Assembly: GCA_946807835.1 (NCBI GenBank) | Contig: OX327704.1 | Span: forward strand, 3,844,001-3,908,000 | Length of the DNA: 64,000 bases | DNA from: Ailanthus altissimus | Lineage: Eukaryota > Streptophyta > Magnoliopsida > Sapindales > Simaroubaceae | Direction of reading: 5' to 3' | Shown: positions 1 through 11,150 of the stretch, piece after piece | Position numbering within the stretch: position 1 is the first letter of the stretch | Layout of the letters: each line of letters starts with the position of its first letter | The notes under the pieces: generated by a model | Seen by the model: only the letters and a program-made list of their open reading frames with translations | The model's database searches: none | What the model was told of the DNA's origin: nothing | Position numbers and translations under genes: made by a program

Positions 1-396
1 AATTCTTGTCAAGTCAAGATTTGCATGATTGCTGGGCCAAAATTATGCTGTCGTTAGGGCATTGCGCCTTAGTGCTAGAATCACTAGAGCAGTAACTTAT
101 TTTCGTTAGGGTGGTAACCAATTTTAACTGAGGCAAAAATTTGCGACTTGAACAGGTATTATTTCTAATTTTTTTTATTTCCATCATGGTCGCAGCGCTG
201 GAACAAAAATCCTTATACTAAAGTGAAAATTCTAGATTTTGAGCTTTTTTGCATTCAAGTCCTTGGTTTTTGCTACAGTTTTGTTTTTAGTCCAAACCCT
301 ATAAATGAATAATAATGCATATAAATAGCCATTTATTCTTATAAAATATTAAAATATAAAAAAATTAGAAAATAAATAACAAATATACCCTTATCA
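1..396 (-). repeat. 3' LTR (partial) of the Athila/Tat-like element
   Basis: On the minus strand this LTR begins at 396 with TGATAAGGGTATATTTGTTA. It matches the other LTR at 5514-5920 over its whole visible length with scattered differences. Shared landmarks are the TTATCA end, the run GGTATTATTTCTAATTTT and the block around ATCATGGT. About 0.9 kb is missing beyond the left edge. Confidence 0.85.
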
Positions 397-420
397 AATT
401 CCCCCGAACTTAAACACTTG
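397..420 (-). other. Polypurine tract next to the 3' LTR
   Basis: The minus strand reads AAGTTCGGGGGAATT immediately before the LTR start TGATAAGGG. A G-rich purine run abutting the 3' LTR is the normal plus-strand primer site of gypsy elements. It fixes the orientation as minus and the LTR edge at 396. Confidence 0.75.
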
Positions 421-423
421 CTT

Positions 424-2299
424 GTTCTCAAGCAATAAAATTCTTAGAGAGCAAATCAAAAAGTATACCCGACTCAATAAAAAATATAGACTCAAAATAA
501 AATGAAACATAACATGCTAGGTTAGTAAGATTATCAAAATGATTGTCTCAAAAGCTGTTTAAATAGCATAAATCTTAAGATAGATAAATATCTACTAATA
601 ATTCTAATTATCTCTATTTAGTCCTTATTCTTCCTCAAAGATAATCACTATATGTGTGTGTATGTGCAAGTAGCAAGCAATAGCTAAAACCATACTTTGA
701 TTTACTTTATACTTGAGTTTGTACATAAAAGATGATGTATTCGCATTTGATTTGTATAATAACATTTCCATTTAAATAGCTTTAACATAGAAAATAATAT
801 GTTTAGGGATCTATTTAGGACTTTAGTTAACTTGTAACGTAAGGCTAGGGTCAAGGTGGGATAAAAAGATAAATAAATTGAAGTTTATTTCATACTATGA
901 ACACTTAGATTGACTTATCTCTAACTCCAAACTTATTGTGTTCCCATCTTTGCAAAATAATTTCTCAATTTTCTAAAGCTAGAGGTATTTGTGGGAATTT
1001 TTTTTTAAGAATGCCCCCAAACTTAGATTAAAAACTACTACCCAAATTTATTTTCTTGTAGTATTATATACAACTACAACCCCTTTTTTTTTTTCAAGAA
1101 TATTTCTAAGTAAACTCATGGTTATAGTGTTATAGGTAATTTTTTGGATAAATAAAACTTAAGTCTTCGGCTTGTAATGTGGTTAAATAAAAAATTTCAA
1201 GCAGTCCAAAGATGGCTTAATGTCATTTTTTTATTTATGTGTTTCCTAAAATTTTATCTCAAATAGTAACTAAAGACAAGTTCTAGAATGTCAATCTTTA
1301 AGACCGTGGTGTACTCCCTAAAGCATAAGTATTTCTAAGTAATAGTTATAACTATTCATGCTTTTTATAAAGTGCTAAAAAATAGTAATTATAAATAAGG
1401 TCGAACATGTTCTTAAACTTAAATAATAAAAGTTTTTCTCTAGTATCTATCATTCCTTAGGGATTTGTGAAAATTTGTTCAACCATGTATTCTATTTCTT
1501 ATCATATACTAATAGAAAACAAAAATTACCCTCAAGATAACCACTTAATTTATGCTACAAAATAAACACAAAAAAGTGTTTTCCACCCCCAAACTTATTT
1601 TAGACATTATCCCCAATGTAAAAAAAAAAAAGAATTAAGGGTAAGAAAACTTCCCTGATAAGTAAAGTTTAAGCATTGCAGCGTTGTGTCTCTTGGTTGT
1701 GACTGGGGTTTCTTTTCCTCCCACTGCTTGTAATTGCTCGTACTGCTTCTTTGAATGTTTGTCTTGCTATTTTATTCCTAAAAAGAAAAGAAAAAAAAGT
1801 AACTAAAACTGAAATTAAGCAAACATAAAATAAAAATTAATTGGGGTACCTCTTAAGAAGTAATTGATTTAATATCGTCGGCTTAATAGATCTTCTTCTA
1901 CTCTTATGATGGATCAAAGGTACTAGTAAAAGCATATTTTCACATGATCTTATTGGCTCTCTTTCCTTTTAAATTCCATATCTTTGCAATTAAACTTTGG
2001 GTAGTAGTTTTCGCCTTATTCTCCCTATGTCTCTTCAGGAAGATTTTAATTTTAGACAGAGGAAGTAGTTCTTCCTTGCCCTTCTTTTTGGTCTTTTCAT
2101 TATAGTACTGCCTTTTTTTCTTCTTTCTTGTCTTTGATGCCTTGACGCATTCTTTTGGGTGTGAGGATTCAATATCTTTATGTCTTCGAGTTGATTGGCA
2201 TTTGAGTATACCACATTAATGCAAAAATAATCCTTACTTTCTATCAGCAACTTGATCTTCTTAAAGACTTTATATATAATGGTGTCATCTTATTCCCTC
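424..2299 (-). other. Element interior without recognisable pol
   Basis: This AT-rich stretch lies between the protease remnant and the polypurine tract. A lysine/arginine-rich frame on the minus strand around 2035-2250 continues downstream of the protease but shows no RT, RNase H or integrase motif. The rest holds homopolymer runs (for example T-runs near 1081 and A-runs near 1621) and no frame I recognise. In an autonomous gypsy element about 3 kb of pol would sit here. Confidence 0.6.
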
Positions 2300-2880
2300 T
2301 TGGTCAACTCCTATTTTTTACATATTAATGACTATTTGTTCAGTGGCTAAGAAGCGTCTTTTAAGGATGAATGAGATCTCCTTACCTTTTTCCATGTCTA
2401 GAACAATAAAATCGATAGGAAAGATGAATTTATCCACTTTTATTGACACATTTTCAATAATTCCCTTGCGATATATGAGAGATTGATCCACCAGCTGGAG
2501 TGTGACATTGGTTCTTTTGGCTTTTGCCAATCCCAATTTGTTATAGATGGATAATGAAAGGAGGTTAATACTAGCTCCTAGATCACAAAGTGCTTTCCTA
2601 AAGTCGTGATTTGCAAATGAGCATGGTATGGTAAAGCTCCCAGGATCTTTGAGCTTTTAAGGTAGCTTCTTTTGTAGAATGGCATTACACTCCCCTGTTA
2701 ATGCCACAGTTTTGAAGTTATCTATTTTTCCCTTTCTTGACAGGATGTTTTTCACGAATCTCATGTAACTTGGCATTTGCTTTAGTGCATCTACAAAAGA
2801 TATATTAATATGTAATCTCTTGAAAGTTTCAAGAAATTCAGAGAATTGCTTATCTAGCTTATTCTTTTGCAACCTTGAGG
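2300..2880 (-). pseudogene. Aspartic protease region of the gypsy element (broken)
   Basis: The minus-strand frames at 2872-2657 and 2536-2318 form one broken protease domain. The upstream frame carries the linker seen before Athila/Tat proteases (KLDKQF, LKQMPSYMRFVK, LTGECNAILQKKLP). The bridge between the frames reads LCDLGASINLLSLSIYNKLG, containing the DLGAS active-site form typical of this lineage. Downstream come the flap and hydrophobic parts (VTLQLVDQSLIYRKGIIENV, VDKFIFPIDFIVLD) and the terminal LxxRxFLAT motif. A stop codon and frame breaks separate the pieces, so no active protease is expected. Family assignment is from remembered consensus sequences. Confidence 0.8.
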
Positions 2881-4450
2881 GAATGGTAGAGGTAGAGTGA
2901 ATGACTGTGTAGGCTAATTTTGCGGGTTGCTACTGGTTTTATTTTTGCTACGTTTTTACTTTTCTACTTTTTAGGGCTTCTTAAATAGTAGTTTTTACAT
3001 TTTTATGCATTTTTACATTTTTCTTTTGACTTATTAGCTGTTGTAACTTTGAGAGAAATGTATAGGTGGTCTATATAGTTGTACATTATTTTTTTGGACC
3101 ACCATCTCATTTTTATTTCTCTAAAAATTATGGTTGAGGTATGTTGTCATGTAAGATCTTCCCACTTCTTAAGGAGATATCTTAGAATTACTCTACATTT
3201 TCTCTTGGATTAGCTTCAGTGTCACTAGGTAGAGCTCCTTGAGGTCTCTTGTTAATTGTTGCAAAAAGTTGTTCTACATAATTCTATAAGGCTCTAATGA
3301 TGTAGCTTGACTTTGAAGAAGTGCGTCAGTTAGTTCATGTATTGTAAGAACATTTCTTTTAAGTCTAGCTTCTTTTCTTGCTGAGCCTATGCTTGGAAAC
3401 CTGAAAGATTCATGGTTTTAAAAATTTTCCCTTGATTATTATTGCTAGATGAGAAGTTAGGGTGATTCTTTTATCTAGGGTTGTAGAAATTTGAGTTTGA
3501 ATTGTTGCGGTTGAAGTTCCTTATATATTGTGCTATTTCCATGCATTACCCATTAACATAGTTGTCTGCACAAAAATTGCAAATGGTTGGTTGACTCTTG
3601 ATGGCATTAACTCCCAAGGTGCTTAATTATTTTGTCAATAGGTTAACTTAGGTGGATAATGTGGTCAAAGTGTCTATTTTATATAATCTAGCAATTGGTA
3701 GGCATTGGACGCCATCGCGTCTATTAGATCATAAGCTTCATCAATGGATTTGTTCATGAGTGCTTATCTAGCTACAACATCTACTATTTATTCTGAATTA
3801 ACTAGCTAATCCATTGTAAAATGTTTGTACAAGTATCCACTTTCGAATTTTATAGTGAGGGTATTTTCTTTGCATATTCTTGCATCTCTCCCATGTCTCA
3901 TATAGAGATTCTCTATATAGTTGTAGAAAAGATGCGATGTCATTCTTCATCTTGGTAGTTTTGACAGGTGAAAAAAAGTTGGGAAGGAATTTTTGAGCGA
4001 GATCATCCCATGTAGCTATGGATCCAGATGAAAGTGATAGTAACCAGCTTTTTGCTTTGCCTCTTAAGGAAAAAGGAAACAATTTTAGATAGATTGCATC
4101 ATCAGACACCTCATTATACTTGATTGTGTCATATATCTCCATGAGGTTGATGGCGTGCATGTTTAGATCATCAATGAGTAGTCCACTAAATTGTATCGAA
4201 TCCTTGAGCATTTGAATTGTGCTTAGCTTGATCTTGAAGTTATTGGCTTGAACAATTGGCCTTTAAATACTTGAATGGATTCTATTGACCAAGGGAACAA
4301 TATATTCTATTAGCGGTCTTACTTCTGTGTTAGGTTCATTTAGTACTTGGTCTTCTATTGTGTTGACTTGATTTTGTTCTCTTCTAATTTTTCTTAGAGT
4401 TCTTTCTATTTCAGGATCAAAAGTAATCAAGTCTTCACTTTTACTCTTTA
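2881..4450 (-). pseudogene. gag of the Athila/Tat-like element (broken)
   Basis: Gag packages the element RNA into virus-like particles. The longest piece (4211-3798) contains the core retrotransposon gag domain: DLNMHAINLMEIYDTIK, LKLFPFSLRGKAKSWLLSL, WDDLAQKFLPNFF and ESLYETWERCKNMQRKYPHY. The N-terminal part is readable just upstream (ITFDPEIERTLRKIRREQ, then PIVQANNFKIKLSTIQML) with one stop between. Downstream, broken frames keep SIDEAYDLIDAMASNAYQ and PQGALPSDTEANPRENV, both typical of the C-terminal part of this gag family. Frameshifts and stops are frequent, most of them downstream of 3798. The start codon is not clear. Confidence 0.85.
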
Positions 4451-4559
4451 TGTGTACCTTAGAATAAAGTAAATAGAAAACTAAATTAAAACAATAAAAT
4501 AAAATCTAAAGTAAAAACTAGAAAGATTAATATTAATAGTGGTGAAAAAGTAGATATTA

Positions 4560-4576
4560 TCCCTGCAACGGCACCA
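4560..4576 (-). other. Primer binding site, tRNA-Asp type
   Basis: The minus strand reads TTGGTGCCGTTGCAGGGA just after the 5' LTR. This differs at two positions from TGGCGCCGTTGCCGGGGA, which is complementary to the 3' end of plant tRNA-Asp and is the usual primer site of Athila/Tat elements (from memory). Ten bases, read on the minus strand as TCAAGTTTTT, separate it from the LTR end. Confidence 0.75.
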
Positions 4577-4585
4577 AAAACTTGA

Positions 4586-5920
4586 TGCGATATTTTTATA
4601 TCTTAAAATTAAGTGCAAGTATACACTATTGTAGCAAGTAATAAAAGGAGAAAAGAGTCAGATGTTGAACTCACAGGGATAATATATTTTTTTTACCAAG
4701 TACTAAAATTATGCATTTCTAGCAATTATTCACAAAAATCAAAATCTAAGCATGAATTTGGAAAAATATAAAAGTAATAACACAATGTAAAGTGATATAG
4801 AAGAAAATAATATAGAGAAAACCTAAGATTAATACTATCTCTCAATATTCTTTCTAATAATTAATCTTCTAATATTTAAATCCCTTAGTTCTTGTATATC
4901 AAGACATAAATGTATTCACAAGCCTCTCCCAAGATCTTGTAAGTATATCTTATTGATCATACATGCCAATTAGGTATATTCTTATCCTAATTTGAAACTT
5001 GTATATGTAACTTACGTTACTCTAAAATCATGCATCAAGTTATCTAGGTCTAAATACAATAATCCCCTTTTGCGTTTATTAATGTTTTACCAAATTAATC
5101 ATAATAATGGCCAGATATAACGAAGCATTAAGAAGAAATAATTGGAATAACCAAAAACTAAGTTCATTAAATAATGGAAAGATATGGCAATTAAGCACAC
5201 ATATTGAGTTTAAGTAATAACTCCAAAAAGAAAAATTAGTTCATGGCTGTAAGAGAATTACGGCAAAAATAATAAGAAAACATGATACAATCAATAGAAA
5301 ATTGATATAGACGTCAAATTGCTCTTGATTGTGCTGCTTAAGAAACTCTTGCTGCTGTAGAATGCCTTAAATTTCTCTCTATAACTGCTTCAATTATGCT
5401 CTAATTGCTCTCTAAGACTTGTATTGTGTGTCTCTTAAGTGTCTTATGTGTTCTCTAAAGGCTAGGGACGAGTGGCCTTTTATAGGGATTGATTTGAGCT
5501 TTAAAATCTCAATTCTTGATGGGTAAGAATTTAGGCAATTGCTGGGGTGAAATTATACTATTGTTGGGGTGCTACACTTTACTGTTAGAATCACTGAAGC
5601 GACAACTTATTTTTGATAAGTCGATAAGCTTTCATTGGAGCGATAGCCGATTTTCACTAAGGCAAAAATATGCGAGGTGAAAAGGTATTATTTCTAATTT
5701 TGATCATGGTTTAATGCTAGAGCAAAAATTCCAAATTTTGAGCTTCTTTGCATTTAAGTCCCTTGTTTTTGCTTATTTTGCATCCTTGCTTCTATTTTGT
5801 ATCTTTTTTAGCCAACCCCTAAAAATAAAAAATAATTCACATAAATAGTCATTTGTTCTCATAAAATACTAAAATTAAAATAAAAATATGAGAAAATAAA
5901 TGACAAATATGCCCTTATCA
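4586..5920 (-). repeat. 5' LTR of the Athila/Tat-like element (1335 bp)
   Basis: On the minus strand it begins TGATAAGGGCATATTTGTCA at 5920 and ends AATATCGCA at 4586, giving TG...CA ends. The same LTR family occurs as a solo copy at 28713-30116, where target duplications fix both ends. That places the inner edge here at GCA rather than at the following TCA. In sense direction the last third resembles the leader of related elements (TTGTGGGTTCGACAT-like wording in the solo copy, TGTGAGTTCAACAT here). Confidence 0.85.
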
Positions 5921-6236
5921 AGATGCCATGTGGCATTGACAAGACACGAAAAATAATAAAATAAACGCATCTGAATGATCCGTTTTCTATTTGTATTTGA
6001 AAAGATAAGTATGCCCTCTTTTCTGTTAATTCAAACAGTTTTTGTCTTCTGATAGGGGTCTCTATGGCTCTTTGAAAACTTTAGGGGTCTTCATATTATT
6101 TTTTTAAACTTTGAGGGTCTATGTGCCTTTTACCCTAATATTAGTATTAATGTTCAAATGCTAATATTTAGGTAAGCAATATTGTTCATTTATAAAATAC
6201 AATTATGCATATAAAATAAATTTGAAATGTCTCATA
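5921..6236. other. Spacer between elements
   Basis: This stretch has no recognised gene. It contains degenerate repeated wording of the type GGGTCTNTATGNC (6057-6135: GGGGTCTCTATGGC, GGGGTCTTCATATT, GAGGGTCTATGTGCC), which suggests a decayed small repeat of about 30 bp. AT-rich DNA follows. Confidence 0.4.
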
Positions 6237-6496
6237 AATGAAGTTGAAATATATATTAACAAAATATTATTACATGACAATATTATTTATGATTGAAGTT
6301 CTTGAGTTTCGAAACCTCAAGAAATTACTTGAGTACTCTTGGTTCTTCGTGGGAACTCTAAGAACATCACCATTTTCATCCTTTTTTGCCTTTGAACACT
6401 TCTCGAATTCTGGAATAACACTTTCCTCCAATAAAAAAAGCTCTTTGACACTAAAGTCAATATTTAATCAAAGAGAAGGTCTTATAATAAAATGAA

Positions 6497-8610
6497 TTAT
6501 GGAACATCCTCAATCGCTTGAGGAATAATGGTCTCATTATTGGGAACCCCGGGCTCCTTATCTGCACTTCCCAGGTCAGCAAATAGCTCGTCCATCTAAA
6601 ACAGATTTAGATTTGTATAGTGCCTCTTGAAGAGCTTTACTAATTCAATCAAAGCATCAAAAAGCTCTAAACAATGCTTGTCTTTAAAGCTGCAAGCTTA
6701 TCCTCCAGCTCTTCCTTAGCGCATTGAAGGGAAACATTATCCTCTTGAAGAATCCTTATTTACCCTTCAAATTCTTTGGTCTCAGACTCGAGGACATAGA
6801 CATTGCTCTTAACCATTGCAGCATTAGCCTCGACTACCCGCACTTTAGTAGTTACTTTCTCCTCAGTGTGCTTGACCTAGGAAGAATAAACATTGAGCTC
6901 ATGCTCAAAGGCCTTCATCTTCATTCAATGCCTCTTTCGCCTTTGAAGCTTCAACTTAAGAAGCTGCCGATCTCTAAGTATCAGTTACTATCTTTTAGAG
7001 AGCATTACGATGACTGGCAAGGGAAACCATCCCCTAGAAAAAGAAAGCAATCAACAAGGCACTAATATATAGAAACAAAAGGCATATAACAAAAAATGAA
7101 CTTAAAAATTGAAGACTACCTCAAAAAAGCATTCAATGCCAAAGGTGAGAAACTAGGATATGTTGCACATCAGCCATTGAGTAAGCATTACTTGCTTAGC
7201 TTCTATATCAAAAGTTTCAAGTTCTTATACCTCTTCGTCATTGCAAAAGGGAGATCAGAAGGATGAAGTGACCCTAGTCTATGCCTCAACCAAGGCCTCA
7301 AAATTGAAGACCCACTTGAGGCATTTGCAGTAGCAATAATTCTACCAATTTAAGAAATAAGGGGATGGAAGAGGAGGAGTGTTTGTTCCAGGAGGCAGAG
7401 GACTATCACGAGCAGGGGTTGAAACTTCAATTAACTCCTTCCCTTGAGAAGTCTTCGTGGCCTCATCCAACCTCTCCTTAATATGAAGAGAACTTATCGA
7501 AGACTCTTTTACAGGACCCTTTCCTAAATTCTTTATATGGAGTAAGTTGAAAAGAAGTTATTGCTTCTTCAATTGAATGGGGCTAAGGTTTACATCAGAA
7601 AAGAACACTTTTTCTCTTTCCCCATGGTTGCAAAAAGAGAACGATAACAATTATCCACCATATTCAAAGAAAAGTATACAAAAGTAGTGAAAAAATGAAT
7701 TACCTTCGATCCACGAGTTAAAATAGCTTGATGGGCTAGAAATATCCTTGATTATCTGAAAAGACATAAGATTTTCCTAAAAGACCAACTATTCGCATAG
7801 ACCATTTTAAGCACGAGCTGCTTTAACACAATTTTCTCCTTTTGGAAATATGAGGTTTTGAATACCAAAACCTAGTTGCAAAAGAAAAACTAAATATCAA
7901 AAGGAAAAATAAAAGAAATAAATTCATTTACACAAAAGAAAGAACATAAGGGTAACCTCTCCTAGCAAAAACCTAATGATATAACTGAGGACCATACAGA
8001 CCTTTATAAACTTGCTCCCACTCTCAGAAGCAATAACATTCTTCTTATCATAAATAATAAGGTAATAGAAAACTTCTTGTTGACCAGTATTCACCTTAAT
8101 CTGATACAGACTCTAGAGCTTAGGGAAATAATGGTTCTCAAGATTAGCCATACTCTACATAACATAAAGTCTTACCAAAACCCTCAAACCATTCAGATTT
8201 AACTGGCATTGTGCCATATTTAGGTGGGATAACATATCCACAAAAATAACTGAATTGGAAACCTTAACCCCAACTAAACAAAACCTCAAATTCAAAGCTA
8301 CCTCCTCATTCGGTGGTGTACTCGCATATTCATCCTCCAAGGAACCCTTAAAGTAATATAACTAGAGATCTCTAATCTCTTCCTCAACTTAAAGAGGACC
8401 TCATGCTCACACAAGAGGGATGGTAAGTAGGACAATCCAGCTCAAATAATGTATCCTAATTACTACGAGTAATAGACTTCTTCTTTTTCTTCTTAGGCCC
8501 AATATACTAGTCAAACAGTCCCTTATGCTCCTAAGGACTATGATGGCATCTTATTGATAAAAGTTGGTTCAGGATCATTTGCCCTCATCGATCCCTAAAT
8601 CCAAGGGACA
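6497..8610 (-). pseudogene. Plant 'putative gypsy-type transposon' ORF with coiled-coil tail (broken)
   Basis: The best piece (8340-8155) reads EYASTPPNEEVALNLRFCLV and, further on, LNGLRVLVRLYVM followed by a stop and SMANLENHYFPKL. That order matches remembered plant proteins of the 'putative gypsy type transposon' family (Pfam Transposase_28-like). Upstream broken frames hold a basic run (PKKKKKKSITRSN) and FELDCPTYHPS. Downstream frames hold LYQIKVNTGQQEVFYY and then coiled-coil stretches (EASKAKEALNEDEGL, LQCAKEELEDKLAALK). The C-terminus is acidic and ends MDELFADLGSADKEPG...IEDVP with a stop at 6499-6497. Such ORFs travel in Tat-like gypsy elements, often antisense to gag-pol. Function is unknown. 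A second copy of the N-terminal part lies at 48199-48755. Confidence 0.65.
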
Positions 8611-8645
8611 TTGCTAAAATCATTGCATAAGTTATTTCATTGCAA

Positions 8646-10690
8646 GATGTTTGTAATGTTTCAAATATCGTATGATTTAAAGGAGTTTAGATCTGGTTTA
8701 AAGGAGTTTAGGTAAGTGCTAAGAGTTAGCAATGCTAAGCACTATAAATGTTAATTGTTACCACTGCTAAGAGTTAATAAGTTATAAGAGTAAGTGAAAT
8801 CTAAGATGTTAGAGGCTTATCTGAAATTGGACAAAGACCTGAGACTATATTAGTAAGGACATAGTTATAAAAAGGTTGCAAATGGTGCTAGAAAATGTCA
8901 TTATGTATTCTGTTCTCAAACACTTTATTCCTGATCTACTTTATTAATACGGGTTTATTTGTAAAACCTTTTAATATAAATCAGTGTATGTCAATATCTA
9001 GATGGCTAGTTTAGCATAACATGAGTTTAGTGGAAGCTCGTATAAGTTTACGAGTATTTAGTGAGGATTGGGTACTGAACAGACTCATGAGATCCTTCAA
9101 TAGACATCCTATAAAGCCCTCAATAGAAGGTCTTCTCGAGTTGAGTAGTATTCATGATCCTTTGACCTGACTACCATGGTGGGCATGTGAGTGATCCACT
9201 ATACTTTGGTTCCATGCATGTCAGATACATTTTATGGTCTAACTACTAGTTGTTGTTGGGTATGGTCTAATAGTCACAAAGTTTAGTATGCGTAAATATA
9301 GGATCCGTCAACTCACATGGGTAAGTTATATATCCTGATACTCCAAGATTATATTTTTAAAAGTCTTATGGCTATAAGCAGTAAACTTGGATATAGTTTT
9401 TTGTGAAATAAATAATATTCCAAAAGTGTTTATGTATATCGTTTATGGAAATACGAATCTGAATATAAGTTCACGGATGAGTAAATAGAGATTTAATAGT
9501 AATGACCTATATCTCTGCTTTTCCAATATATAGGTGACGAAAAAATTATACGTATATGTTATAACCTCAGCTTGTATAGTCTAACGCACCGCCTTTTAAT
9601 ATCTGTAACGTGTGTGGGGGGCATTATTTATGGATATATAGAGAAGTACTCTTTGAAAAATTGGGTATGGGCATAATGAGTCCCACAATATGAAGTGTAC
9701 TTATTGTGCATTAAGACAGTAAATTGGATTGAATAGTTTGATCCAGAAAATTCCATCAAACTGGATATTTATTTCAACATCCTTTGGGATGTGTACTTGT
9801 CATGAATTAAGTACATCAAGTTATTAGTTAACAAGAGTTGTTGACTAATGGAATGATAACATATGGCACAATTTGGGCACTTGATTATTTGACATCTTGT
9901 CGACTAAAATGACCTTTCTTATAAGATAAACAAGTTATTTTAAATGCTACAAAAATTAGTTTTGTTTTTATTATCAATTTAAAGTAAAAATTTATTAATA
10001 ATATTAATGGTTTATATTATTTTTAATTAAACAAAAAGGAAATCAAAACATATGGGCATGACTTATGGCATAGTGGTAGGGCTGTGTGTTGACAAAAAAG
10101 ATAAGGAAATTACTTATAAAATGAAATTGTTTTTCATTTGAAATTTGGATGAAACTTTTGGGTCGGCAGAGAGAATGGAAATGTGAGTGTTTTACTAGTG
10201 TTAAAAAGATTCTAATATTCATCATCTTCTTCATTTAAGCCGATCAAGATTCAAGCAATACTGAGATTGTTTTAGTTGTTCAAGAATTGAACAAAAAGGA
10301 AAATATTTGATTGCTTTGACACAAATTATTTAATTGGTTAAAGAGTTAAGCAAATAATTTGTGTTTAAGTGCTAAACAATTTTACCTGAATTGGAACTGT
10401 TATTCTAAAGACTTAAGCCTACCAAGTTGGCTCATAGAATTGCCGACGTATGTACTTCACAGTGGACTATAATTTTTTAACTAACTTTTTCCAAAGGAAT
10501 ACAATGTGATTTCTTAATCTCAATTTCACTAAAGTAATGAAACGTAATTTAAATGTGTTTGTTGCATTAGAAAATTAGATTTCTAGTTCCGTTGCACTAT
10601 ATGCCAAAGAAATGCAACGTAATTTGGACTGTGTGTATATATAACATGGTTGATACACCCATAGAAATAGCACACCTTAAATTTGTACAA
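8646..10690 (+). repeat. Family-A copia 5' LTR, first ~110 bp missing
   Basis: It matches the copia LTR at 43352-45260 almost throughout. Shared landmarks are GTATGATTTAAAGGAGTTTA, GGGTATGGTCTGATGCTCAT-like text, TGTGTGTATGGCATTGTTCAT-like text and GGCATTGTGGTGGGGGCTGTG-like text. Both lack the CACATTGTAGGCCATTTATT variant found in the 23430-25953 copy. It is therefore best read as the 5' LTR of the element whose 3' LTR is 43352-45260, pushed 30 kb away by later insertions. The left end is cut inside the LTR. The right end is set near 10690, where similarity to other family members fades. Confidence 0.7.
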
Positions 10691-11035
10691 AAGCACGTTA
10701 ATGTATTTTTTGGGTTGATTAGAGTGACTATTGTATTGTTTGGAATGTCTCGGAGCTGTGGATGATGCATTTTAGGTGTTGAAATTGTATAACTGGGTCA
10801 CAGCCAGTCAAAAAGCTGTGGCGGTAGCATTTAGTGAAGTAGTGCTAGGGTTTCCAGGCCCCACATAGCTTAGACCTTAGCACCGCAAAGCTGAAGGCTT
10901 TGCCTTCAGTGTCACAGCATTGGTAAGCTTGCGTTATGATGCTGGGTGATGAACCCACTGATAGGACCCGACCCGAGTCCTCTTCGAGAATCAAGGCAGA
11001 TCTTGCAATGATGTGGGACTGACATACTCTTTACT

Positions 11036-11150
11036 CATATATATATACAATGAGGCTACCTGCCTCAACAAAATATATATGATACAATGAGGCTACCTGC
11101 CTCAACAAAATATATATGATACAATGAGGCTACTTGCCTCAACAAAAAAT
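11036..11150. repeat. Three tandem copies of a 37-bp unit
   Basis: The unit ATATATATGATACAATGAGG plus CTACCTGCCTCAACAAA is repeated three times; the first copy lacks GAT and the third has one C-to-T change. Each unit contains GAGGC-TACCT-GCCTC, a perfect 5-bp stem with a 5-base loop. Near-identity of the copies suggests recent slippage or unequal exchange inside an otherwise decayed LTR. Confidence 0.85.

Larger units (their letters stand above)
1..5920 (-). mobile_element. Athila/Tat-like Ty3/gypsy element, left end outside window
   Basis: Read on the minus strand the order is 5' LTR (5920-4586), PBS (4576-4560), gag (about 4450-2881), protease (about 2880-2300), non-coding DNA, PPT (just left of 420) and the start of the 3' LTR (396-1). 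The two LTR segments share TGATAAGGGCATATTTG-type starts and long similarity: 1-396 matches roughly 5514-5920. No reverse transcriptase, RNase H or integrase is found in the 1.9 kb between protease and 3' LTR. The copy therefore could not move by itself and was either a non-autonomous form or suffered a large deletion. Many in-frame stops show it is old. The right target flank is AGATG (5921-5925); the left one is outside the window. Confidence 0.85.

Noticed and set aside
11036..11150. The 37-bp repeats as a CRISPR array
   Set aside because: Units are directly adjacent without unique spacers, and the DNA is plant nuclear.
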